Source: Hyphomicrobium_A sp963759735
GTDB taxonomy: Bacteria > Pseudomonadota > Alphaproteobacteria > Rhizobiales > Hyphomicrobiaceae
NCBI GenBank assembly: GCA_963759735.1
Contig: CAVXAF010000012.1
Coordinates: 186,001 to 250,000, forward strand
DNA: 64,000 nucleotides
Reading direction: 5' to 3'
Below the pieces are notes generated by a model. It did no database searches. It worked only from the letters and a program-made list of their open reading frames with translations, and was not told the origin of the DNA. Numbering within the stretch: the stretch's first letter is position 1; each line of letters opens with the position of its first letter. A program made the position numbers and the translations under genes. Of this stretch, positions 23,877 to 32,154 are shown piece by piece.

Positions 23877-25499
23877 CTACAGCTGCGTCTCGAGGCTGAG
23901 TGGAGTGACCACCAGCTTTTGCACCGTCTCGAGCGTGTCGGCCTCGGCGGCCGGCTTGTCCCAGCGGATGCGGTGCACGCGCGGGAAGCGCATGGCGAGG
24001 CCGGACTTATGCCGCGTCGAAGGGAAGACCGCATCGAAGGCGATCTCCAGCACCAGCTCCTGCTCGACGGCGCGCACGGGGCCGAACTGCTCGAGCGTGT
24101 TGTTGCGCACGAAGCGGTCGATGCGCGTCAGTTCCTCGTCGGTGAAGCCGGAATATGCCTTGCCAACCGGGACCAGCTCGCGGGTCATGGTGCCGTCGTC
24201 GCCCGTGACCTCGCGCCAGACGCCGAAGGTGTAGTCGGAATAGAAGGACGAGCGCTTGCCCGAGCCCCGCTGTGCGTACATCAAGACGCAGTCGATGGTC
24301 AGCGCCGCGCGCTTCCATTTCCACCAGTGGCCCTTGGGCCGGCCTGACAGGTAGGGGCTCTGCTTGCGCTTGAGCATGAGGCCTTCGATGCCGGCTTCGC
24401 GCGATCCGCTCCACAGTGTGTCGAGGTGGGGGAAGTCATCGAAGGGGACCAGGGCGCTGACGTCGGTGAGGCGCGGGCGATGGCGGGCGTGCCAGGCTTC
24501 GAGGCGCAGGCGTCGCTCGGCGAAGGGGAGGGGGCGGACGTCGTCGGCGTCGTCGATGAGGATGTCATAGAGGCGCACGAAGGCCGGATAGTCGCGCAGC
24601 ATCTTGGCTGTCACCGTCTTGCGGTTGAGGCGCTGCTGCAGATCGTTGAACGGGGCGACGACACCCTCGCGTGCGACGAGCAGCTCGCCGTCGAGTACGG
24701 CGTTGAAGGAACTGAAGGCGGCGACGATCTCGGGAAAGCTGCCTGAAATGTCATCGCCGGATCGGGAGAAGATGCGCACCTCGCCCATGTTCGCGGCGAT
24801 CTGCACGCGCACGCCGTCCCATTTCCATTCGGCCGCGATCTCGTCGGGATTCAATCCTGCCCAGTCGCCCTCCTCGATCGGATGCGAGAGCATCAGCGGC
24901 CGGAAGACCGGCTTGCCTTCTGCATTGGGCGGCGGCCCGCGACCCTCCAGCCAGGCGAAAAGGTCGGCGTAAGGCGGGGAAAGCGCGTGCCACACCTCCT
25001 CGATGTCGGACAGCTCGTGGCCGCTCATCTGCGCCAGCGCCGTCTTGGCGAGGCGCGCCGAGACGCCGACGCGCGGCGCGCCGCCGACGAGCTTCAGCAG
25101 CGCCCAGCGCCCACGCACATCAAGGCGGTCAAGGAAGTCGCCAAGGATCGGAGCGACGTTGGTGCGCGGGGCAAGCTCCAGCGCTGCCACCACCTCAGCA
25201 AGGCTGGGAGGCGGGCGCGTGCCACGCCGGTCGGGCCACAGCAGCGAGACGGTCTCGGCCGTATCGCCGACGTAGTCGCGCGACAGCTGGTAGAGGACGG
25301 GATCGATCTTATCGGCCATCAGCTCGCCGAGCGCACGGCGCAGCGGCAGGCGCGGGAACAGGCCGTCGGTCAGTGCGGCCAGTGCAAACCCGCGATCTGG
25401 GTCGGGGGCGGCGCGGAAATACTCGACGAGCAGGGCGAGTTTGCCGTTGCGCGACGGCGTCGTCGTCAGGCAGTCGAGCAGGTTGGCGAACCTCTGCAT
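23877..25499 (-). CDS. ATP-dependent DNA ligase (cisplatin damage response type)
   Basis: 540-aa ligase that seals nicks via an adenylated lysine. The nucleotidyl-transferase motif is EWKWDGVRVQI (KxDG), preceded by an N-terminal DNA-binding domain and followed by the OB-fold with SFYSDYTFGVWREV. The family is the alphaproteobacterial ligase named for cisplatin resistance, and it is normally in an operon with an SNM1-type exonuclease, which indeed precedes it by 5 bases. The usual helicase (Lhr-like) and phosphoesterase partners are not beside it. Essential replication sealing is done elsewhere by LigA. Confidence 0.9.
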   Translation of the reverse strand: MQRFANLLDCLTTTPSRNGKLALLVEYFRAAPDPDRGFALAALTDGLFPRLPLRRALGELMADKIDPVLYQLSRDYVGDTAETVSLLWPDRRGTRPPPSLAEVVAALELAPRTNVAPILGDFLDRLDVRGRWALLKLVGGAPRVGVSARLAKTALAQMSGHELSDIEEVWHALSPPYADLFAWLEGRGPPPNAEGKPVFRPLMLSHPIEEGDWAGLNPDEIAAEWKWDGVRVQIAANMGEVRIFSRSGDDISGSFPEIVAAFSSFNAVLDGELLVAREGVVAPFNDLQQRLNRKTVTAKMLRDYPAFVRLYDILIDDADDVRPLPFAERRLRLEAWHARHRPRLTDVSALVPFDDFPHLDTLWSGSREAGIEGLMLKRKQSPYLSGRPKGHWWKWKRAALTIDCVLMYAQRGSGKRSSFYSDYTFGVWREVTGDDGTMTRELVPVGKAYSGFTDEELTRIDRFVRNNTLEQFGPVRAVEQELVLEIAFDAVFPSTRHKSGLAMRFPRVHRIRWDKPAAEADTLETVQKLVVTPLSLETQL

Positions 25500-25504
25500 T
25501 ATGA

Positions 25505-26518
25505 TTATTCGCCCTCGTCTTCGAAGCCGACCAGCGACAGCGCGCGCGCTTTGCGGCCCATGAGGCCGAGCTGATAGACGAGGGCATCCTCACGGCCGTG
25601 CGTTACCCACACGTCCTCTGCGCCGGTTTCGACGATGGTGTCGAGCAGCTCGGGCCAGTCGGCGTGATCGGAGATGACGAGCGGCAGCTCGACGCCCGCC
25701 TGCCGGATGCGACCCTTGATGCGCATCCAGCCCGAGGCGAAGGCGGAGACAGGGTCGGGGAAGCGGCGCGACCAGCGGTCATCGACTGCGGAGGGCGGGC
25801 AGAGCACCAGCGCGCCGGCGAAGTTGGTGGATTTGTCGGTCGTGGCCGGTCGCAGATCGCCGAGGTCGATGCCGAGCCGCTGATAGAGGGCGCAAACCTC
25901 GACGAGGGCGCCGTGTAGATAGATCGGCGCGTCATACCCGGCTTCACGCGCGAGCTTGATCACGCGCTGGGTTTTGCCGAGGCCGTAGGCGCCGACGAGA
26001 TGTGCACGCTCGGGCTGGCGCGCCATCGACGACAGGAGGCGGCCGACCTCGGCTGCGGCCGGCTCATGGCGAAAGACGGGCAACGCGAACGTCGCCTCGG
26101 TGACGAACACGTCGCACGGCACCACTTCGAAGGTCGGGCAGGTCGGATCGGGCGCGCGCTTGTAGTCGCCGGAGACGACGGCGCGCTGGCCTTGCCAGTC
26201 GAGCACCACCTGCGCCGCCCCGAGGATGTGTCCCGCGGGGGCCAGCCGTACGCCGACGCCGTTGATCTCGCGGCCGACGCCTAGCGCTTGCGGCTCGAAG
26301 GCGCCGGCGCATTCCGCCCCCATCCGGACTTTCATGATTTCGATCGTCTCTGGCGTCGCCAGCACGGCGCCGTGACCCGGGCGCGCGTGATCGCTATGGC
26401 CGTGCGTGATCAGGGCTCGGTCGACGGCGCGGGCGGGGTCGACAAAGAAGTCGCCCGGCTCGCAAAAAAGCCCGCGATTCGTTGGGTATAGCCATTTGTC
26501 GACGCCGGGAGCGCCCAT
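25505..26518 (-). CDS. ligase-associated DNA exonuclease (SNM1/beta-CASP type)
   Basis: 337-aa metallo-beta-lactamase fold nuclease. The metal motif THGHSDHARPGHG (HxHxDH) lies near residue 45, and later ligands are in GHILGAAQVVLD, VVSGDYKRAPDP and VISDHADWPELLD. It belongs to the group that travels with ATP-dependent ligases and is thought to process DNA ends or crosslinks. The start at 26518 (MGAPGVDKWLYPTN) fits the family; the 30 codons of open frame upstream do not. Same operon as the ligase. Confidence 0.9.
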   Translation of the reverse strand: MGAPGVDKWLYPTNRGLFCEPGDFFVDPARAVDRALITHGHSDHARPGHGAVLATPETIEIMKVRMGAECAGAFEPQALGVGREINGVGVRLAPAGHILGAAQVVLDWQGQRAVVSGDYKRAPDPTCPTFEVVPCDVFVTEATFALPVFRHEPAAAEVGRLLSSMARQPERAHLVGAYGLGKTQRVIKLAREAGYDAPIYLHGALVEVCALYQRLGIDLGDLRPATTDKSTNFAGALVLCPPSAVDDRWSRRFPDPVSAFASGWMRIKGRIRQAGVELPLVISDHADWPELLDTIVETGAEDVWVTHGREDALVYQLGLMGRKARALSLVGFEDEGE

Positions 26519-26740
26519 ACACACCTCGCCAGATTGGGCCTCAATGTGGTGTCTCAACCTTTGTTTCGCCAAGCGGCGAGGAGGCGACGCAGGATTGGGG
26601 CAACGCAATTTTGCTCGCCATGCCAGACGTGTCGGACATGGAATAAAGTTCAGCCGTTAACCCTGTCGTCACGAGGCAGCCAAATTGTCGCGCGATGTTG
26701 CAGCGTGAGGGCACTGGTTTGTATCGCTTCCAGGAGAGCC

Positions 26741-27061
26741 ATGGTGACGGAGACAAGAGGGACGCTATCGGCATACGTGCCGGTCAGAGGGTCCGACACT
26801 ACAGCCGCTTTTGAGCAGCCGCTGCAGGCCTACCTCATTGAAACGGTTGAACGACACGCGCGCGTCAAGCTGATCCGTCAGCTCGGCATCGTCGGCGCTC
26901 TCGTGGCCGCGATGTTCGTGACCCAGTGGCCGGTTGCCTTCAGCTCTGCCAACGCGGTGCCCAGCCTGCCGATCAGTGCGTCTGACGCTGGGGCGCGCTT
27001 GTGGGTCGCCGCGCCGCTACATCGCCTGGCCTTCGGTACTGGCATGCAGAGCGCATTCTGA
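26741..27061 (+). CDS. hypothetical membrane-anchored protein, 106 aa
   Basis: I do not recognise it. The ATG at 26741 follows CAGGAGAG. A central hydrophobic segment (LGIVGALVAAMFVTQWPVAF) would be a single membrane helix, with a charged N-terminal part in the cytoplasm. It is divergent from the exonuclease and converges on the DUF3592 gene. Confidence 0.45.
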   Translation: MVTETRGTLSAYVPVRGSDTTAAFEQPLQAYLIETVERHARVKLIRQLGIVGALVAAMFVTQWPVAFSSANAVPSLPISASDAGARLWVAAPLHRLAFGTGMQSAF

Positions 27062-27073
27062 AGGGCCGGCGCT

Positions 27074-27526
27074 TTAGGCGAGTAAGGCGATCAGCGCGCC
27101 GATAGCGGCGAGCAGGCCGCCGGTAAGTGCGAGCACGAGACCGAGGACGCTGTAGCCCCGAATACCGGCTTCGAGTGTCGATTGTTGCGGCCGCTGCGGA
27201 TCATAACGCACCTCTACAGGCGCGCCGGCGCTGTACTTGGCAACGTCGGCCTCGGCAGCGGCAAGCGCGCGCGCGTAGTCGCCGAAGCGCAGCCGATTGC
27301 CGGTGAAGTTCTGACCGTCGATGGCATAGTCGTAGGCGACCTTTGCAATGTACTGCTTGCCCCCCTTCGTCTTGTAGGTTTGCACCTCGCTGGATCGAAT
27401 GGTCCCGGCGGCAGTCGGCCAGGACTGTGCGGCTGCACTCTGCACGCGCACCCTCCAGATCAGCCACAGACCGGCCACGAGGGCGATGAGCCCCAGCCCG
27501 CACAGGAGTCCGACCCACAACACCGC
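27074..27526 (-). CDS. DUF3592 domain membrane protein
   Basis: 150 aa with one N-terminal helix (VGLLCGLGLIALVAGLWLIW) and one or two C-terminal helices around a soluble DUF3592 domain containing VAYDYAIDGQNFTGNRLRFG and VEVRYDPQRPQQSTLE. There is no ATG; the GTG at 27526 or the TTG at 27523 are the only reasonable starts. It directly follows a frame-broken secreted gene. Function unknown. Confidence 0.75.
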   Translation of the reverse strand, partial: AVLWVGLLCGLGLIALVAGLWLIWRVRVQSAAAQSWPTAAGTIRSSEVQTYKTKGGKQYIAKVAYDYAIDGQNFTGNRLRFGDYARALAAAEADVAKYSAGAPVEVRYDPQRPQQSTLEAGIRGYSVLGLVLALTGGLLAAIGALIALLA

Positions 27527-27556
27527 GTCTGGGGTCGGTTGCGGGCGAGCCCGCCG

Positions 27557-27978
27557 TCAAGCATGACAGGTAGATGGTGGAGCCCATGACGGCTCCCCAC
27601 AAGACGACCGCCTCGCGGCCGTCTTTGGCGACCGTCCATACCGTGTCGGTAGAAATCTGCCCCTGCTTCTGGGTCACCGAGTACCCGGCCGCCTCGTAGC
27701 CCGCGCGGGTCTTCTGCATGATCGCGTCGGTCGCGCCGGCGCTGGCCGGCCAGCCGAGGAAGGCATAGGCGCTGCACAGTCTTGCCTTCAGCCTTCGCGG
27801 TGTCGTTGATGAGGCCCTTCTTGTTTTCGAAGTTGTCGCTCGTCCACGTCATGGCACCCGGCGCCACGGTGACCCCGGTTCGCCAATCGCGATCGATCGG
27901 GCGGTCCTCGGCGGTGGCCGGGACCGATATGAGCATCAGGGTGAGCGCCAACAACGTCTCGCGCAGCGAACGGGTCAT
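27557..27978 (-). pseudogene. secreted protein of unknown function, frame-broken
   Basis: A Sec signal (ETLLALTLMLISVPATA) starts a reading frame that leaves phase near 27783. The N-terminal part ends around KAEGKTVQ, and the clear continuation CSAYAFLGWPASAGATDAIM and KQGQISTDTVWTVAKDGREA is in the next frame, ending near YLSCL. The 3' end is uncertain: the continuing frame has no stop until inside the DUF3592 gene, while a TGA in the adjacent frame lies at 27557. Either a sequence indel or a decayed gene. Family not recognised. Confidence 0.5.
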
Positions 27979-28063
27979 GCCATCTCCGGAGACGTTGTTC
28001 GGGCCATCGTGACTTTGTGGCGGATCGCGACCGGCAATGCCAGAGCGGGCCGCTCTACGTAGA

Positions 28064-28921
28064 TCAGGCGAGCGCCGTCAGTTCGGTGAACTCCGCGTCG
28101 GATAGGGTGATGTTCACCGCCGCGACGTTTTCCTCCAGATGCGCCACCTGGCCGGTGCCGGGGATGGGCAGCATGACGGGGCTGCGGCGCAGCAGCCAGG
28201 CGAGGGCGATCTGACTGGGGCTGGCGTTGTGGCGGTGGGCTATGTGGTCGAGCGGTGAGCCCGCGCGTGCCAAGCTTCCGGCCGCGAGCGGGAACCACGG
28301 AATGAAGCCGATGCCGTGCTGCGTGCAATGGTCGACGACGGCATTGCTGGCGCGATTGGTCAGGTTGAAAAGGTTCTGCACCGTGGCCACGGGGAAGTAC
28401 TTCTGTGCCGCGATGATTTCCTCGACGCTGACCTCGCTCAGGCCGGCGTGACGGATGAGCCCCTCGTTCTGCAATTCGCGTATGGCGCCGAACTGCTCAT
28501 CGCGCGGCACGTCTGGATCGATGCGGTGCAACTGCCAGAGGTCGATGCGCTCGACGCCGAGGCGGCGGAGACTGACGAAGACCTGCTGGCGGAGGTATTC
28601 AGGGCGGCCGTAGGGAATCCAAACGTCGGGCGCGGGACGCAGCAGGCCACCCTTGGTGGCGATGACGAGACCCTGGTAGGGAGCCAGCGCCTCGGCGATC
28701 AGCCGCTCGCTGATTTCCGGGCCGTAACTGTCGGCGGTGTCGATGAGGTTGATACCGACCTCGGGGACGCGCTTCAGCGTGCGCAAGGCCTCGGCACGAT
28801 CGGCGGGCTCGCCCCACACACCTTTGCCCGTGATGCGCATGGCGCCGAAGCCGAGGCGATGGACGGCGAGATCGCCGCCGATTTTGAAGCTTCCGGATTT
28901 GGCAGCGTTGGCCGTCGTCAT
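28064..28921 (-). CDS. aldo/keto reductase
   Basis: 285-aa cytosolic NADPH-dependent oxidoreductase with a TIM barrel. The catalytic tetrad is visible: Asp and Tyr in NLIDTADSYGPEIS, Lys in VIATKGGLL, His in LWQLHRIDPD. The cofactor pocket is in the C-terminal third (PIPGTGQVAHLEENVAAV). A GAGGAGA box precedes the ATG. Physiological substrate unknown; such enzymes reduce reactive aldehydes. Confidence 0.92.
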   Translation of the reverse strand: MTTANAAKSGSFKIGGDLAVHRLGFGAMRITGKGVWGEPADRAEALRTLKRVPEVGINLIDTADSYGPEISERLIAEALAPYQGLVIATKGGLLRPAPDVWIPYGRPEYLRQQVFVSLRRLGVERIDLWQLHRIDPDVPRDEQFGAIRELQNEGLIRHAGLSEVSVEEIIAAQKYFPVATVQNLFNLTNRASNAVVDHCTQHGIGFIPWFPLAAGSLARAGSPLDHIAHRHNASPSQIALAWLLRRSPVMLPIPGTGQVAHLEENVAAVNITLSDAEFTELTALA

Positions 28922-29056
28922 GGTGTGTCTCCTCGTCGTGCCATTCGAACGCGGTTTAAGACATCAAGATCAGTTGCGCCACTCGCGCACAGGTGCGCGA
29001 TGCATTGCGCCGGCGGGTTTTATGGCGCGACAGTGTTCCTCAGCAGGAGAATGCTC

Positions 29057-29081
29057 GGAACCATCGCCCCTTGAGGCCGTT
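29057..29081 (+). promoter_or_regulatory. EcfG-type general stress response promoter
   Basis: GGAAC (29057-29061), 16 bases, then CGTT (29078-29081) is an exact match to the alphaproteobacterial sigma-EcfG consensus. It lies 30 bases before the start codon of the small secreted gene at 29112, with room for a short leader carrying AAGGAGGA. Confidence 0.7.
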
Positions 29082-29111
29082 GTCCGCTCACTAATCAAGG
29101 AGGACAGAACG

Positions 29112-29363
29112 ATGAAGAATAAACTGACACTCGCCGTGGTTGCAGCCGGCGCAGCCCTTTTCTTCGCCGCACCCCAGGCAGCCAACGCGCTGCCGCAGGT
29201 AAGTGACGCAAAGCAAGTCTCACAGACTAACGTTGAGAAGGCTGGCTACCGCGGTCACCGTCGCGGATGGAGAAATCGCTATTATCGCCGCCATCACTAT
29301 CGCGGTGGCAACCGCTACTATCGCCATCGTCGCCCTGGCTTTGGTGTGTACCTCGGCTTCTAA
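29112..29363 (+). CDS. small secreted Arg/His/Tyr-rich protein
   Basis: 83 aa with a Sec signal (LTLAVVAAGAALFFAAPQAA) and a mature tail dominated by Arg, His, Tyr and Gly (RGHRRGWRNRYYRRHHYRGG). Such tails occur in many small Hyphomicrobiales periplasmic proteins of unknown role; metal or nucleic acid binding is only a guess. A strong ribosome binding site (AAGGAGGA), an upstream EcfG promoter and a downstream terminator frame it as a monocistronic stress gene. Confidence 0.75.
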   Translation: MKNKLTLAVVAAGAALFFAAPQAANALPQVSDAKQVSQTNVEKAGYRGHRRGWRNRYYRRHHYRGGNRYYRHRRPGFGVYLGF

Positions 29364-29381
29364 TTGGTTCGTGGCACGCGC

Positions 29382-29412
29382 AAATGCCCCAGCAGTTCCG
29401 CTGGGGCATTTT
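29382..29412 (+). terminator. Rho-independent terminator
   Basis: A 12-bp perfect stem AAATGCCCCAGC/GCTGGGGCATTT with a 6-base loop ends in four T, 18 bases after the small secreted gene. Confidence 0.85.
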
Positions 29413-29461
29413 CGTGCGCGTGCAACAGGATGCGATCATCGCAACAATCTGAGCGCCGCTC

Positions 29462-29599
29462 TTAGGGCGTTAATGGCTGCGTCGCAGGCGGTGGATTGTC
29501 GGGGTCCAAGGTTCCGGGCTGCTGGCTAACAAGCAGTGTGACCAACGCCAGCGCGGCCAGCGCAGCGATCGCGACGGTGACGAGCTTCGAGAGTTCCAG
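29462..29599 (-). CDS. possible small single-helix membrane protein with CTG start
   Basis: A 45-aa frame, LELSKLVTV followed by AIAALAALALVTLLVSQQPG and a Pro-rich tail (NPPPATQPLTP), looks like a genuine membrane peptide. No ATG, GTG or TTG is in place, but a CTG at 29599 sits 7 bases after AAGGAG. It could be a rare CTG start or a chance frame. Confidence 0.3.
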   Translation of the reverse strand: MELSKLVTVAIAALAALALVTLLVSQQPGTLDPDNPPPATQPLTP

Positions 29600-29816
29600 G
29601 TGGATTCTCCTTCCATGTGCCGGGTCAAGTCGAAGGCTTGGTCTTGACATTGGAGGGGGCACCGCGGCCGTGCCGCGTCCAGCAAGGTTCGGTCCATCTT
29701 TTGGATTACCCCGGCATGCTATTTGGGGGTTGGCGATTAACTACGTACGCTGAGGAAAGCCCGCGCGTGGCTCCGGCTGGCGTGCGGAACATTACTTTTT
29801 GACGGGGAATACTGAC

Positions 29817-29999
29817 ATGGGCATTCAATCGAAGACGCTTGCCGTTACCGGATTGCTGAGCTGGACCCTGGCGGATACTGCGCAGGCATTCAAATGGGGC
29901 CCTCCGGTCCCCGAATTCGACGGCTCCTTATCGTTGGCAGTGTTTGCCCTCCTGTTCTGCGTAGGAGCCATCCTGTTTCGCGGCTCCCGCAGCCGGTAA
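29817..29999 (+). CDS. small protein with a VPEFDG-helix-Arg sorting-like tail
   Basis: 60 aa: an N-terminal signal (TLAVTGLLSWTLADTAQA), only about ten residues of mature sequence (FKWGPP), then VPEFDGS, a hydrophobic helix (LSLAVFALLFCVGAILF) and a basic end RGSRSR. The last part has the three-part layout of PEP-CTERM/VPEID-CTERM-like sorting tails. No exosortase gene is in the window. The start at 29817 gives the best signal; an upstream ATG at 29799 is possible. Confidence 0.55.
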   Translation: MGIQSKTLAVTGLLSWTLADTAQAFKWGPPVPEFDGSLSLAVFALLFCVGAILFRGSRSR

Positions 30000-30095
30000 G
30001 TGCAACGGCACTCACTGCAAAGCTTGCTAGCGTCCAGCACAAGCCCGCCGCGCGCATGCGTGTGAGACAGATGTCCCGTATGCAGCCGTAGCGGT

Positions 30096-30563
30096 CTACA
30101 CGTCGTGCTTGGCGTTGGGCGGCTGCTGCAGCGAGCCGAAAACCGTCCCGCTCCACCGCTCCACCCTTTCGGGCAGAAACATGAAGCTGTGCAGCTTGAA
30201 GACGATCCCATCACGAATGATCGTGTGCTCGCCGGTGTAAACGGCGTCGGCGGGCGTGAAATATGCGCACGAGGATTTGCCGATACTCTTATTGACAGCG
30301 TTCGCGGCCATCTCCTCGTTTTCGCCGCCGGCCTGCGCGAGAAGAAAGTTCAGCGAGTCATCCTTCGCGTTGCAGAAGAAGCCGCGGACGCGCTCGGGCA
30401 AGGGGGACATCTCCGCGCGCGTGGTCCCCGTGCCGGCAAGCACGCCTAGCCCGCAAAGCGCGAGCGCCAAGAAGCCGAGCGTAAAGCGGGTATAGCGAGT
30501 TGCTGAATCGCGTCGCCGAGCGATAGTCCTGAGACCAAACGAACCAATCACCGTCACCTCCAA
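30096..30563 (-). CDS. hypothetical exported protein, 155 aa
   Basis: A long basic N-terminal region is followed by a hydrophobic signal or anchor (LGFLALALCGLGVLAGTGTT), then a soluble domain of about 100 residues with two cysteines (GFFCNAKDD and GKSSCAYFTP). Family not recognised. It stands alone between two plus-strand genes; the 248 bases to the next gene show no obvious motif. Confidence 0.5.
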   Translation of the reverse strand: MEVTVIGSFGLRTIARRRDSATRYTRFTLGFLALALCGLGVLAGTGTTRAEMSPLPERVRGFFCNAKDDSLNFLLAQAGGENEEMAANAVNKSIGKSSCAYFTPADAVYTGEHTIIRDGIVFKLHSFMFLPERVERWSGTVFGSLQQPPNAKHDV

Positions 30564-30811
30564 GGTAACAAGCGCCGCTGGCCCGCTGACTTCGGCCAGC
30601 CCGGGGAGGATAGGCCCGTTTTGCCATTTATGCCCGCGCTATTTGCCACATCAGGCAGTTCGCCGTGATGCTGTGGCCTGCGCATCGGCCGAAAGGTCGG
30701 GAAAACGGCCTATTATATTTCGGGAGCCCGAGCCGGCGCGATTGATCCCGCCATCCATGCGCAAGCGGCTATTTGCCGAGTACGTTCGCCGCAACGTGGA
30801 GGAGAGATCGG

Positions 30812-31240
30812 ATGCTTCGTGGGTTCGTCTTGAGCGCTGTAGTCGTTGGATTGAGCCTGTTGTCCGGCCAGGCGTTGGCAGGGCCGGAGCTTCCCAAACG
30901 CAAACCAGGTCACTGGGAAATCACCACAGTCTCGGCCGGTATCGGTAAGACGACCGTCGATGCCTGCGTCGGGCCCAACGACAACATTGCCGTGCCGGCC
31001 GACAGCGGTGATTGCTCCGAGCCCAAGGTGACGCAAGCGGGAAGCGAAGTGATCGTCGATGTCGTGTGCAAGAAACCGCTCGGCAAGCAGACCATGAGCA
31101 CGGCGTTCGGCGGCGATTTCAACGCCCGCTATCACGCGGTGATGAAGATGTCTTTCGATCCGCCCGAAGGTTGGCCGAGCATGGGCGTGACCATCGACGG
31201 CAAGTATATCGGTCCTGACTGCCCGGCGCCGAAGCAATAG
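30812..31240 (+). CDS. DUF3617-like periplasmic protein
   Basis: 142 aa with a Sec signal (VLSAVVVGLSLLSGQALA). The mature part begins RKPGHWEITTVSAG, the usual DUF3617 opening (substrate unknown), and has four cysteines in the typical spacing (DACVGP, GDCSEP, DVVCKK, GPDCPA). The ATG at 30812 follows GGAGGAGAG. Function unknown. Confidence 0.65.
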   Translation: MLRGFVLSAVVVGLSLLSGQALAGPELPKRKPGHWEITTVSAGIGKTTVDACVGPNDNIAVPADSGDCSEPKVTQAGSEVIVDVVCKKPLGKQTMSTAFGGDFNARYHAVMKMSFDPPEGWPSMGVTIDGKYIGPDCPAPKQ

Positions 31241-31317
31241 GACGGTCGCGCATCCGATGCGGGCTTGGCGTCGACATAGTTGATGTGTCAGGGCGCCGAA
31301 AGCCTGTCGACGTCCGC

Positions 31318-31962
31318 TTAGCCCGGCTTGCCGGAAGTATTTGGCAGATGCTGGATCGCAATGCGCATCAGTTCGGGCAGCGTGCGCACGCCGAGTTTGG
31401 CTTTCAGCTGCGCGCAGGTATTCACCACCGTCTTATAGCTGACGTGCAATTCCTCGGCGATCGAGATGTAGGGCTTGCCTTCCGCGATGAGCGACAGCGT
31501 CTGAAGCTCGCGAAGTGACATGCGGCTCAGCGGATTGCGATCGCCGCGCGCTTCCATGAATGCGATCTGTGAAGCGAGTTCGTGGTTGAGATACGGCTGC
31601 CCATCGCGGACGCGCCGGAACGCCTTGGCGAACTCCTCGGGAGAGGTGTCCTTGAGCAGGTAGCCGTTGGCGCCGACCTCCAGCGCGCGACTGACGATCA
31701 TGCGATCTGAGTGCATGCTGAGAACGAGGATCGGCGTCCGCTCGTCGTGAACGCGCAGGCGGCGAATGAACGATAGGCCGCCGAGGGCGCCCGATTGCAT
31801 CGACAGGTCGACGATAATGAGGTCGGGCTGTTTCTGGCGGTAGAGCCTGAAGCCTTCCGCCAGGCTGGCAGCGACGAATACCTCCTCGACGCCTATGTCC
31901 TCCAGCAAGCGCCGACATCCCTGAATGACGATCGGATGATCGTCGATGACCAGGACCTTCAT
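31318..31962 (-). CDS. NarL/LuxR-type two-component response regulator
   Basis: 214 aa: an N-terminal receiver domain (VLVIDDHPIV, phosphoacceptor Asp in LIIVDLSMQSG, Lys in LLKDTSPEEF) and a C-terminal LuxR-type HTH (LSRMSLRELQTLSLIAEGKP, ISIAEELHVSYKTVVN). No histidine kinase is adjacent. It lies 1.1 kb upstream of mxaF on the opposite strand. Methylotrophs control mxaF through regulators of this class (MxaB, MoxX), so it is a candidate mxa regulator, but that rests on position alone. Confidence 0.85.
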   Translation of the reverse strand: MKVLVIDDHPIVIQGCRRLLEDIGVEEVFVAASLAEGFRLYRQKQPDLIIVDLSMQSGALGGLSFIRRLRVHDERTPILVLSMHSDRMIVSRALEVGANGYLLKDTSPEEFAKAFRRVRDGQPYLNHELASQIAFMEARGDRNPLSRMSLRELQTLSLIAEGKPYISIAEELHVSYKTVVNTCAQLKAKLGVRTLPELMRIAIQHLPNTSGKPG

Positions 31963-32154
31963 GAAGTGGGGCCTCTTTCGCGCAGTGCTGCCCCCCCGCT
32001 CGGGTTGGCAGATGAAACAATATAACACCTGACGTCCTATTGCGTGCTCCGCTGGTAGACGCAAGGGAACGACTGGCAACAGGCTGGGCTTGGCGGAGCA
32101 ATGCCGCAGGGTGACCCGCGTTTGAGGCGGGTGAATCCGTGAAATATCGCCCCT

